From: Streptomyces sp. GSL17-111
Lineage (GTDB): Bacteria; Actinomycetota; Actinomycetes; Streptomycetales; Streptomycetaceae
DNA length: 64,000 bases
Assembly (NCBI RefSeq): GCF_037911585.1
Contig: NZ_JBAJNS010000001.1
Location: forward strand, 5,739,001 to 5,803,000
Direction: 5' to 3'
A program made the position numbers and the translations under genes. The notes under the pieces were generated by a model. The model had not been told where the DNA came from and did not search any database. It saw only the letters and a list, made by a program, of their open reading frames with translations. Positions 53,101 to 63,900 of this stretch are shown here, in pieces (position 1 is the stretch's first letter; the number at the start of each line of letters is the position of its first letter).

Positions 53101-54961
53101 GATCTCCGTGCCCGCCGACCCGGTCCTGCTCGGTGGCTGGCTGGTGCTCGCCCACTCGGAGCACGAGGCGACCGCGGCGGAGTGCGCCGAGGCGATTCGG
53201 CGGTGCGGCGGCACTCCGCACCTGAAGGTGCTCGACCCGGCCGACCCGGCGGCCGGCCTGCGGGAGGTCACCGAGGCCGGACAGCCCTGGGCGGGTGTGC
53301 TGTCGCTGCTCGGACTGGACGAGGAGACCGCCGTCGCCGACGGCCTCGCCCTCGTCCGGGCACTGGCCGGCACCGGTACGCGGCTGTGGTGTGTCACCCG
53401 CGGTGCCGTGGCCCTCCCGGGCGAGGAGCCCCCCGTCGCGGGCGGCCACGCCCTGTGGGCGCTGGGCCGGGTGGCCGCTCTGGAGTACCCGTCGCTGTGG
53501 GGCGGTCTCATCGACCTGCCCCGGGCGGGAGTTCCCGGCGCTGCGCTGGCCGCCGTGCTCACGGGGGTCACGGGGGAGGACCAGATCGCCCTCCGGGACA
53601 CCCCGCTCGTCCGGCGGCTGGCCCCCGCACCCCCCGTCACCGCCGCGCCCTGGCGGCCCCGCGGCACGGTGCTCATCACCGGCGGGACCGGTGCCCTCGG
53701 GGCGCACGTCGCCCGTTGGGCGGCGCGCAACGGCGCGGAGCGGCTGGTGCTGGCCGGTCGGCGCGGGCCCGCCGCGCCCGGAGCCGGTGAACTCGTCGCG
53801 GAGCTCGCGGAGCTGGGGGCCCGGGCCGACGTCGTCGCCTGCGACCTCGCCGACCGCGACGCGGTCGCCGCACTTCTGGCCGACCACCCGCCGCACGCGG
53901 TCGTGCACGCGGCCGGCGTCGGCGGACTCGGCGTACTGCCGGACCTGACCGAGGACGACCTGACCATGGCACGGGCGGGTAAGGCCGACGGCGCGGAGCA
54001 CCTGGACGCGCTCTGCGGCGACGACCTCGACGCCTTCGTGCTCTTCGGGTCGGTGGCCGCCACCTGGGGCGGCGCCGGACAGGCCGCGTACGCCGCCGCC
54101 AACGCCCGCCTCGACGCGCTGGCCCTGCGCCGGGCCGCTCGCGGGGCGGTCGCGACCTCCGTCGCCTGGGGAGCCTGGCGCGGCGAGGGCATGGCCCGGG
54201 GCGCGGAGGACGAACTCGCGCGCAGGGGCGTCCTCGCCATGGACCCTGAGGTGGCGCTGCACGCACTCGCCGACGCGGTGTCGGACACCGCCCCCACCGT
54301 CACCGTGGCCGGTGTCGACTGGCCGGTCTTCGCCCGCGTCTTCTCCTCCGGCCGGACCAGCCCCCTGCTGGACCATCTGGCGGGTGACGACACCGCCACC
54401 GGCGCCGACGGTCCCGAGGAGACCGGCGACCTGCGGGAGCGGCTGCTGGCCCTGGAGCCGTACGACAGGCTCGACACCGCCGTGGATCTCGTACGGGCGC
54501 AGGCCGCGCTCGTGCTCGGCCACGCGCACAGCGGCGAGGTGGAACCGGGCCGTGCCTTCCGGGACCTCGGCTTCGACTCGCTCACCGCGGTGGAGATGCG
54601 CAACCGCCTCAACGCCGCCACCGGCCTGCCGCTGACCGCCACCGTGGTCTTCGACTATCCGACGCCCGCCGAACTCGGCGCACACCTCCTGGAGGAGTGC
54701 GGCATGGCGGCGGACTCCGGCACGGACACGGCCGGCGTGGAAGGGGAGGACGCGCCCGCCGAGGGCGAGCAGCGCGTCCGCGCGGCGCTGGCCCGGCTGC
54801 CGCTGTCCCGCCTGCGGGAGGCGGGGCTGCTCGACCCCCTGCTGCGTCTCGCCGGGGAAGAACCGGACGACGCGGGCACAGGGGCCGCGCACCGGGTGGA
54901 CGAACTGGACGGCGAGGCCCTGCTGAGTCTCGTCGCCGCCGCAGACGACGGGGAGAACTGA
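50189..54961 (+). CDS. modular type I polyketide synthase, one module (PKS2)
   Basis: The 1590-residue protein starts at ATG 50189, 20 bp after the PKS1 stop; the open frame before it is a shadow. Domains: N-terminal docking helices (QQEKLLAYLKRATAELRDAN), KS (VDTACSSS), AT (GHSVGE; SHAFHSH, malonyl), KR and ACP (LGFDSLTAVEMRN). The KR keeps the catalytic Lys (AGKADGA), Ser (FGSVAATWG) and Tyr (GQAAYAAAN), lacks LDD and has the Trp of A-type KRs, predicting an L-configured hydroxyl; its FGS replaces the usual FSS. The C-terminus (LSRLREAGLLDPLLRLAG) is a class 1b docking helix, matching the N-terminus of PKS3. Confidence 0.95.
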   Translation: MTDTDASTDTDTATGPGAGTAGNPGQQEKLLAYLKRATAELRDANRRVRDLEERAAEPVAVIGMACRYPGGVRSPEDLWELVASGTDALGPLPTDRGWRTPGEPATAHGGFVYDAGDFDAALFGISPREAQAMDPQQRLLLEASWEAVERAGIDVRTLRGGRTGVFAGAMYHDYPSVIDPAALDGYLGTANAGSVLSGRVSYTFGLQGPAVSVDTACSSSLVALHLAAQALRVGECELALAGGVTVMSAPTMFSGFGFEEGSAADGRCKSFAAAADGTGWGEGVGVLLLERLSDARRNRHRVLAVVRGSAVNQDGASSGLTAPNGPAQQRVIRAALAAAGLGPADVDAVEAHGTGTTLGDPIEAQALLATYGQDRDEPLYLGSVKSNIGHSQAAAGVAGVIKTVQAMRRGVLPATLHVDAPTPQVDWSAGAVELLTEAREWPRTGRPRRAGVSSFGVSGTNAHVILEAAPAEEPVEPQPLLPGPRPFFLSGRSAAALRAQAARLLEPAAEHDPVDVAYSLATGRAALEHRAVVVGGDREELVAGLRALASGEEVAQVVAGVVRGGDSVFLFSGQGAQRVGMGRGLYEAFPVFAEAFDAVCARVDLDRSLREVVFGEDAELLARTVYTQPALFALEVALFRLVESWGVVPDVLVGHSVGEVAAAHVAGVLSLDDACALVSARGRLMEALPQGGAMLAVEAAEDGLDLPEGVCLAAVNGPASVTVSGDADAVDALEERLRAQNVRVKRLTVSHAFHSHRMEPMLAEFAAVAKSLTYHPPTIPLVATAPGDMATPGYWVGQIREPVRFADAVRRADDAGAVRFLELGPDGTLSALVPHIAPDATVVPAQRAGSDGVRALLTAVAGVHVHGAHVEWRAVFGRLGGRAVDLPTYAFQHQRYWPLPASGTRGGAAEPVADDDFWSTVRSGDTQALAGLLGVAGEEARARLGEVLPALAGWHGRSRARGLRYREEWCPISVPADPVLLGGWLVLAHSEHEATAAECAEAIRRCGGTPHLKVLDPADPAAGLREVTEAGQPWAGVLSLLGLDEETAVADGLALVRALAGTGTRLWCVTRGAVALPGEEPPVAGGHALWALGRVAALEYPSLWGGLIDLPRAGVPGAALAAVLTGVTGEDQIALRDTPLVRRLAPAPPVTAAPWRPRGTVLITGGTGALGAHVARWAARNGAERLVLAGRRGPAAPGAGELVAELAELGARADVVACDLADRDAVAALLADHPPHAVVHAAGVGGLGVLPDLTEDDLTMARAGKADGAEHLDALCGDDLDAFVLFGSVAATWGGAGQAAYAAANARLDALALRRAARGAVATSVAWGAWRGEGMARGAEDELARRGVLAMDPEVALHALADAVSDTAPTVTVAGVDWPVFARVFSSGRTSPLLDHLAGDDTATGADGPEETGDLRERLLALEPYDRLDTAVDLVRAQAALVLGHAHSGEVEPGRAFRDLGFDSLTAVEMRNRLNAATGLPLTATVVFDYPTPAELGAHLLEECGMAADSGTDTAGVEGEDAPAEGEQRVRAALARLPLSRLREAGLLDPLLRLAGEEPDDAGTGAAHRVDELDGEALLSLVAAADDGEN
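51722..52737 (+). repeat. malonyl AT repeat, copy 2 (PKS2)
   Basis: Near-identical to 35295-36310 over most of its length. It differs at the segment encoding EDAELLARTVYTQPALFAL and HSVGEVAAAH. Confidence 0.85.
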
Positions 54962-54963
54962 CC

Positions 54964-57900
54964 ATGACCGCGCCCGCCGACGCACGTTACGTCGAAGCCC
55001 TGCGCACGCTGGTCAAGGAGAACGACCGGCTGAAGACCCGCAACCGCGAACTGGCCGTCGTCGGGCACGAGCCGGTCGCTGTCGTCGGGATGGCCTGTCG
55101 GCTCCCCGGCGGCATCGACTCGCCCGACGCGCTGTGGGACCTGGTGTCCGCGGGCGGCGACGGGATCAGCGACTTCCCCGCCGACCGGGGCTGGGACCTC
55201 GGTGCCCTCTACGATCCGGAATCGCGGGGGGAGGGAACCTCCTACTCCCGCCAGGGCGGCTTCGTGCACGACGCGGGCCGCTTCGACGCGGACTTCTTCG
55301 GCATCTCCCCCCGCGAGGCCCAGGCCATGGACCCGCAGCAGCGTCTCGTCCTGGAGGCCTCCTGGGAGGCGATCGAGCGGGCCGGGATCGCCCCCAGGGG
55401 AGTCCGGGGCACGCCCGTCGGCGTGTACGTCGGGGCCGCGTCCTCCGGCTACGGCACCGGTGTGCCCGTCGCCGAGGAGGCGGCGGGCTACGCCCTGACC
55501 GGCACGGCGACCAGCGTCCTGTCCGGCCGGATCGCGTACAGCCTCGGCCTGGAAGGGCCCGCGGTGACCGTGGACACCGCGTGCTCGTCCTCCCTGGTGG
55601 CGCTCCACCTGGCGATGCAGGCGCTGCGCCGGGACGAGTGCACCCTGGCACTCGCGGGCGGCGTGACCGTGATCGCGACCCCTGCGGCGTTCGTCGAGTT
55701 CAGCCGGCAGCGCGGGCTGGCCCGCGACGGCCGCTGCAAGGCGTTCGCGGCGGCGGCGGACGGCACCGGCTGGAGCGAGGGCGTCGGCATGGTGCTGCTG
55801 GAGAAACTGTCCGACGCGCGCCGCAACGGGCACCGGGTGCTGGCCGTGCTGCGCGGCTCGGCGATCAACTCGGACGGTGCGTCCAACGGCCTCACGGCCC
55901 CCAACGGCCCGGCGCAGCGGCGCGTCGTGCTGGACGCGCTGGCCGCCGCCCGGCTCTCGGCCGCCGAGGTGGACGCCGTGGAGGGCCACGGCACCGGCAC
56001 CACCCTCGGCGACCCGATCGAGGCCAAGGCGCTGCTGGCCACGTACGGCAGGGACCGCGCCGGCGGGGAGCCCCTGTGGCTCGGCTCGCTGAAGTCCAAC
56101 ATCGGTCACACTCAGGCGGCTTCCGGTGTCGCAGGAGTCATCAAGATGGTGCAGGCCGTGCGGCACCGCGTGCTGCCCCGCACCCTGCACGTGGACGCGC
56201 CCAGCCCGCACGTGGACTGGTCGGCCGGCGCCGTGGAACTGCTCACCGAGAACCGACCGTGGCCCGACACCGGACGTCCGCCGCGGGCGGGCGTGTCCTC
56301 GTTCGGGGTGAGCGGCACCAACGCGCACGTGATCCTGGAGGGCCCACCGACCGACGAGGACGACGCGACGGACCCGGGAACGGACCCGGGGACGGAGCAC
56401 GACGCCGTGCCGTCCGTGGTGCCCTGGGTGCTCTCCGGGCGCGACGCGGGCTCGCTGCGTGCCCAGGCGGACCGGCTGCACGCCCACGTCGGCGCTCGGC
56501 CCGACCTCGCCGCGGCCGACCTCGCCGTTTCGCTCGCCACCACCCGGTCCGCGCTCGACCACCGTGCCGTCGTCCTCGGCGCCGACCGCGCCGAACTGCT
56601 GGACGGGCTGCGGGCGCTGGCCGTTTCCGGCACCGCGCCCCAGGCCGTCACGGACACCGCGCGAGCGGGCCGGACGGCCTTCCTCTTCTCGGGGCAGGGC
56701 TCCCAGTGGGCCGGAATGGGGCAGGGGCTGGAGACCTTCCCGGTCTTCGCCGACGCCTTCGCGGCGGCGAGCCGGGCGGCCGGGCTGGACACCGGTGCGT
56801 GCGGCGACGCCCCGGCGCTGGAACGGACCGGAACCACCCAGCGCGCGCTGTTCGCCCTGGAGGTGGCGCTGTTCCGGCTCGCCGAGTCCTGGGGCCTGAC
56901 ACCCCGCCACCTGGTCGGCCACTCGGTCGGCGAGGTGGCCGCCGCGCACTGCGGCGGAGTGCTGTCGCTGGAGGACGCCGGAACGCTCGTCGCCGCGCGG
57001 GCGCGACTGATGGACGCGCTGCCGCACGGCGGCGCGATGCTCGCCGTGGAGGCTGCCGAGGACGGCCTCGAACTGCCCGAGGGCGTGGATCTCGCGGCCG
57101 TCAACGGGCCCGTTTCCGTGACCGTCTCCGGTGATGCCGACGCGATCGGCGCGCTGGAGGAGCGGCTGCGCGCGGAGGGGGTGCGGGTCAAGCGGCTCCT
57201 GGTCTCGCACGCGTTCCACTCGCATCTGATGGAGCCGATGCTCGACGAGTTCGCGGAGGTCGCCAGGTCACTGACCTACCACGCTCCGGCCGTCCCCCTG
57301 GTCCCCACGGCACCGGGCGACATGGTGGGCCCGGACTACTGGGTGAGCCAGGTCCGGGAGCCCGTCCGCTTCGCCGACGCCGTGCGGACGCTGCGGGACA
57401 AGGGAGTCACCCGCTTCGTGGAGGTGGGACCCGACGGGGTGCTCACCGCCGCCGTCCGCGCCTGCCTGGACGCGGATGACGACGCCGCCTGCGTCGCCCT
57501 GCAGCGCGCCGGCCGCGAGCCCGTGGGCGCGTGGTGGCGCGGCGTCGCGGCCGCGCACGCCGCCGGGGCCGCGCTCGACTGGACGTCCATCACCGCCGGA
57601 TGGGGCGGCCGGGTCGTCGACCTGCCGACGTACGCCTTCCGGCGCGAGCACTACTGGTCCGTGCCGCCCGCCTCGGAGACCGAGGAGCGGAGGAGCCTGC
57701 GGTACGCCGCGACCTGGGAGCCGCTGCCGGACGCCGGGACACCCGCACTGCACGGCACGTGGCAGATCCTCGCCGACCCCGACGACCAAACCGTCGCCGC
57801 GTCCGGGGGGCTGGTCGACTGGTGCGCCGAGACCCTGCGCGCGCACGGTGCCCACGTCACCGTCGCCGCCGTGCCGGACCCGTCCGCCGACGGGCTGCTC

Positions 57901-60900
57901 CTCCCGCACGACCCGCGCCCGCACCCCGCGCACCCGGGGCTGTCGCGAGGGCTCTCCGCACTGCCCGGCGCGGTGCGTGAGGACGGCGCGCCGGTCTGGG
58001 TCGTCACCCGGGGCGCCGTGGCGGCCGGCGACGGCGAATCCGCCGACCCGGCGGCGGCGCAGCTGTGGGCGATGGGCCGGGTGGCCGCGCTGGAGCGACC
58101 GCACCGCTGGGGCGGTGCGCTCGACCTACCGGAGCATCCCGACGCTGACGCCGCACGCCGCATGGCCGCCGTGCTCGCCGGCGCACACGGGGACGAGGAC
58201 CAACTGGCCGTCCGCGCGAGCGGTCTCCTCGCCCGCCGGCTCGCACCGCATCCGCCGCGCCCCGCCACGCCCTGGCGACCGAGGGGCACCGTCCTCGTCA
58301 CCGGCGGTACCGGGGCGCTCGGCGCACACGTCGCCCGCTGGCTCGCCGGCCGTGGCGCACCCCACCTGGTGCTGGCCGGCCGGCGCGGCGCCGACGCGCC
58401 GGGCATGGCCGAACTGGCCGCCGAACTCACCGCGGCCGGCACCGGGGTCACCGTCGCAGCCTGTGACGTCGGCGATCGAACCGCGCTCGACGCCCTGCTC
58501 GCCGAGCACCCGCCGACCGCCGTCGTGCACGCCGCCGGAAGCGGCGACTTCGGCGCCCTCGCCGACCTTTCGGACGAGGACATCGCCCGGGTGCTGGCCG
58601 CCAAGGTCACCGGAGCCCTCCATCTCGACGACGCTCTGCGGGAAGCGGAACTCGACGCCTTCGTCATGTTCTCGTCGGTCGCCGGCGTCTGGGGCAGCGG
58701 CGGCCAGGGAGCGTACGCGGCGGCCAACGCCGCCCTCGACGCGATCGCCCTGCGGCGCGCCGCCCGCGGACTGCCCGCCACCTCCGTGGCGTGGGGACCC
58801 TGGGCCGGCGGCGGCATGGCGGGCGCCGACGACACCGCCGACTACCTGCGGCGGCGCGGTCTGCGGGCCATGGACCCTGTGCAGGCGCTCGACGCGCTCG
58901 CAGCCGCCGTGGACGGCGGGGACGTCAACGTGGCCGTGGCCGACGTGGACTGGGCACGCTTCGTTCCCGCGATCACCTCCGTACGGCCGCAGCGGCTCTT
59001 CGACCGCCTCACCGCCACCCCGCCGCAGGCCACAGCCCCCGGACCGGCGGCGAAAGGTGACGCCGGTGCAGCCTCCGCCACGGTGAACCGGCTCGCCGCG
59101 CTCACTGCCAAGGAGCGGCGGCGCGAGCTGGCCGAGCTCGTCCGCGGGCACGTCGCCGCCGTCCTCGGCCACGTCGGCACCGACGCGGTCGGCCCCCGCC
59201 GGGCCTTCACCGACCTGGGCTTCGACTCCCTGACCGCCGTCGAGCTCCGCGACCGGCTGGCCGGGGCCACCGGCCTCGCCCTGCCCACCACGGCCGTCTT
59301 CGACCACCCCACACCGGACGCGCTGGCCGACCACCTCGACGACCTCGTGCGGGGCACCGGCGGCGACGACGACTCCACCGTGACCACGCGCTCCGCCGTC
59401 GACGCCGAACCCGTCGCGATCGTCGGCATGGCCTGCCGCTTCCCCGGCGACATCGAATCGCCGGACGCCCTGTGGCGCCTGGTCGCCGAAGGCCGTGACG
59501 GCATCTCCGGGTTCCCCGACGACCGGGGCTGGGACACCGAGCGACTGTACGACCCGCAGGCCGGCGCGGGCGCCTCGTACGTCCGCGAGGGCGGATTCCT
59601 GCGCGACGTCACCGAGTTCGACGCCCGCTTCTTCGGCCTCTCGCCGCGCGAGGCACTGGCGATGGACCCGCAGCAGCGTCTCATGCTCCAGACCGCGTGG
59701 GAGGTGTTCGAGCATGCGGGCATCGACCCGGAGGCGCTGCGCGGTAGCGACACCGGGGTGTTCGCCGGCACCAACGGTCAGGACTATCCGGTGCTGCTCG
59801 CCGGCGACCCCGGCGTCAGCGAGGGTCACCAGGGCGCGGGCAACGCCGCGGCTGTGCTCTCCGGCCGGGTGGCCTACACCTTCGGTTTCGAGGGGCCCAC
59901 CCTCACCGTCGACACCGCGTGCTCGTCGTCGCTGGTCGCGCTGCACCTCGCGGTGCGGGCGCTGCGTGCGGGGGAGTGCTCGATGGCCCTCGCCGGCGGA
60001 GTCACCGTCATGTCCACCCCGACCGCCTTCGTGGAGTTCAGTCGGCAGCTCGGGCTCGCCGCCGACGGCCGCTGCAAGGCCTTCGCGGCCGCGGCCGACG
60101 GCACGGGCTGGGGCGAGGGCGTGGGTGTGCTGCTGGTGGAGCGGCTCTCCGACGCCGTTCGCAACGGGCACCGGGTGCTGGCCGTGGTCCGGGGCTCGGC
60201 CGTCAACCAGGACGGCGCGTCCAACGGCCTGAGCGCACCCAGCGGACCGGCGCAACGACGCGTGATCCGCCGGGCGCTCGCCGACGCCGACCTCGGGCCG
60301 GCGGACGTGGACGCGGTCGAGGCCCACGGCACGGGCACCCGGCTCGGCGACCCGATCGAGGCGCAGGCCCTGATCGCCACGTACGGGCAGGACCGTGTGG
60401 AACCGGTCCTGCTGGGTTCGCTGAAGTCCAACATCGGTCACACGCAGGCGGCTTCCGGTGTCGCCGGAGTGATCAAGATGGTGCAGGCGATGCGGCATGG
60501 CACGCTGCCCGCGACACTGCACGTCGACGCGCCGACCCCTGAGGCGGACTGGTCGGCGGGTGCGGTCGAGCTGTTGACCGAGGCGCGCGCCTGGCCCGAG
60601 ACCGGCCGGCCGCGCCGGGCCGCCGTGTCCTCGTTCGGGGTGAGCGGCACCAACGCCCACGTGGTGCTCGAGGCGGCACCCGCCGACGGGCTCGCGGAGC
60701 CCGCGGGCCCGAGTGACGGCACGCCGTCCGAGAGTACCGCCCCGCTGCTGCCGCTGCTGCTCTCCGCCCGCACGGCGGAGGCCCTGCCCGCGCAGGCGGA
60801 GCGGCTGCGCGAGGCCCTGGCGGGGCGGGCGACGGCCGACATCACGTACTCCCTGGCGACCACCAGGAGCATGCTGGAGCACCGCGCGGTCGTTCTCGTA

Positions 60901-63900
60901 GCGGATGGCGAGAGCGCGGCCGCCGCGCTCGAGGACCTCGGCACCGCCGTCACCGGGCGGGCCGCCCCTGAGGCGCCGGGGCTCGCCCTGCTGTTCTCGG
61001 GTCAGGGTGCGCAGCGGGTCGGGATGGGTCGTGGGTTGTACGAGGCGTTCCCGGTGTTCGCCGAGGCGTTCGATGCGGTGTGTGCGCGCGTGGATCTTGA
61101 TCGTTCTTTGCGGGAGGTGGTGTTCGGGGAGGACGCGGAGCTGCTGGCGCGGACGGGGTACACCCAGCCGGCGCTGTTCGCGGTCGAGGTGGCGTTGTTC
61201 CGGTTGGTGGAGTCGTGGGGTGTGGTGCCGGATGTGCTGGTGGGTCATTCGATAGGCGAGTTGGCGGCTGCGCATGTGGCGGGTGTGTTGTCGTTGGATG
61301 ACGCGTGTGCTCTGGTGTCGGCGCGTGGCCGGTTGATGGAGGCGCTGCCGCAGGGTGGTGCGATGCTGGCGGTGGAGGCTGCGGAGGACGGGCTGGACCT
61401 GCCCGAGGGCGTGGATCTGGCGGCGGTCAACGGGCCGACGTCGGTGACGGTCTCCGGTGACGCGGACGCGGTCGGGGCGCTGGAGGAGCGGCTGCGTTCC
61501 GAGGGTGTCCGGGTGAAGCGGCTGGTGGTCTCCCACGCGTTCCACTCACGCCTGATGGAGCCGATGCTGGCGGAGTTCTCGGCGGTCGCGGAGTCGCTGA
61601 CCTACCACGCCCCGACGATCCCCCTGGTCACCACGGCGCCCGGTGACATGGCCACGCCCGCCTACTGGGTGGGCCAGATCCGCGAACCGGTCCGCTTCGC
61701 CGACGCGATCGCCTCCCTCGACGATGTCCGCATCCTCCTCGAACTCGGCCCGGACGGCACCCTGTCCGCGCTCGTCCCGCACATCGCCGAGGACGCGACC
61801 GCCGTCCCGGCCCTGCGTGCGGGCCAGGACGAGGACGCGGCTCTGCTGCGCGCCCTCGCCGCGCTGCACGTGCGCGGGGTGCCCGTGGACTGGGTCACCC
61901 TGCTTGCACCCGCCGGTGGCCGGCGGATCGAGCTGCCCACCTACGCCTTCACCCGCGAACGCTACTGGCCGTCGGCGTCCGCGCACCCCGGTGACGTGGT
62001 GTCCGCCGGACTGGGGGAGACCGGGCACCCCGTCCTCTCCGCAGGTGTGGAACTCGCCGACGACGGCGGCCTGATGTTCGCCGGGCGGCTCTCCGTCCGT
62101 ACCCACCCGTGGCTCGCCGAGCACCGGGTGCACGGCAGGATCGTGGTCCCCGGTACGGCGTTCGTGGACCTGGCGGTGCGCGCAGGCGACCAGGCGGGCT
62201 GCGACCACCTGGACGAGCTTGTTCTCCACACCCCCCTGGCCCTGACGGAGGAGGAGTCCGTCCAGCTCCAGGTGCGGGTCGGGGCTCCCGACGAGGACGG
62301 CGCACGTCCGTTCACCGTCCACTCCCGCCTCTCCGACGGCACCGGCTGGTACGGGCAGCCCTGGACACGGCACGCCTCCGGCACGCTGCGACCCGCGCTC
62401 CCCGCGGAGACCCCGGCGGCCTCCTGGCCGCCGGACGGCGGCCAGGTCGTCTCCCTCGACGAGTTGTACTCTGCGCTGGCCGGAGCCGGGCTGGAGTACG
62501 GCCCCGTCTTCCAGGGGCTGCGCGGCGTCCTGCGAGCGGGCGAGGACCTCTGGGCCGAGGTCGCTCTGCCGGAGTCGGCGCACGCCGACGCCGGGCGGTT
62601 CGGGCTGCACCCGGCGCTGCTCGACGCCGCGCTGCACGCGCTCGCCGTCCGTGCGGCCGGCGCGGACGCGCCCGCCGGGCCGCCCGGACTACCGTTCTCC
62701 TGGTCGCAGGTCACCCTGGCGGCCTCCGGCGCCACCACGCTGCGCGTGCGGCTCTCGTCGCGCGGCGACGACGGGGTGGAGCTGCTGGCCCTCGATCCGG
62801 AGGGCCGGACCGTCCTCTCCGTCGGGCGGGTCGTGCTGCGGCCACTCGCCGCCGACGCGCCGGCGGACGCCGTGCCCGCGACGCGGCCGGTGCACCGGGT
62901 GGACTGGGTCCCGCTCCCCGAACCGGCGCACGTCGCGGCGTCCTGGGCCGTCGTGGGGCACGACCCGTACGGCGCGGCCGACGCGCTCGCGGCGCTGGGC
63001 ACCGACTGCGCACAGGTCGCTGACGTCACCTCGGCGACGGCCGGCCTGCTGCTCGTCACCTCAGCGCCCGCCGACGGGGCAGATGGCCTCGACGGCACCG
63101 AGGCGCGGGTGTCCGCGATGCTCGCCACCGTCCAGGAGTTCCTGGCCCGCAAGGACACCGACGCCACCCTCGTACTGCTCACCCGGGGCGCCGTGCAGGC
63201 CGATCCGGGCGACGACCTGCCCGACGTGTCGGGCGCCGCCGTGCGGGGTCTGCTCCGCAGCGTCCAGTCCGAGAATCCCGGACGCGTGCAGCTGGTGGAC
63301 ATCGACGCGGACCCGTGGACGGCGCTCGCTACCGTGCCCGGCACGGACGAACCGGAACTCGCCGTGCGTGGTGGCCGGTTGTACGCGGCACGCCTGGCAC
63401 CCGTCACCGACCGCACCCTGCAGGCTCCCGAGGGGGCGTGGCGGGTGGGGGTGTCGGTGCGGGGTGCGGTGGAGAACGTGGGTTTGGTGGGGGCGCCTGA
63501 TGCGGTGGCGTCGTTGGGTTGGGGTGAGGTGCGGGTTGCGGTGCGTGCGGCGGGGGTGAATTTTCGTGATGTGCTGAATGTGCTGGGGATGTATCCGGGT
63601 GAGGTGGCGGTGGGGGGTGAGGCCGCTGGTGTGGTGGTGGAGGTGGGGCCGGGGGTGTCTCGGTGTGTGGTGGGGGATCGGGTGTTGGGGTTCTTCGGTG
63701 GGGCGATGGGTCCGTTGGCGGTGACGGATGAGCGTTTGGTGGCGGTGGTGCCGCGGGGGTGGTCGTTTGTTGAGGCGGCGGCGGTGCCGATTGCGTTTGT
63801 GACGGCGTATTACGCGTTGGTGGATTTGGCGGGGTTGGGTGCGGGTGAGCGGGTGTTGGTGCATTCGGTTGCCGGTGGTGTGGGGATGGCGGCGGTGCAG

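Noticed and set aside
58621..58640. LDD tripeptide in the first KR of PKS3 as a B-type marker
   Set aside because: It occurs in GALHLDDALRE, after the catalytic-lysine segment, not at the diagnostic site after HAAG; the KR is A-type by its GVWG motif.
55134..59086. Plus-strand frames 55134-57134 and 57476-59086 as separate genes
   Set aside because: They are out-of-frame shadows of PKS3; KS, AT, KR and ACP motifs all lie in the frame starting at 54964.
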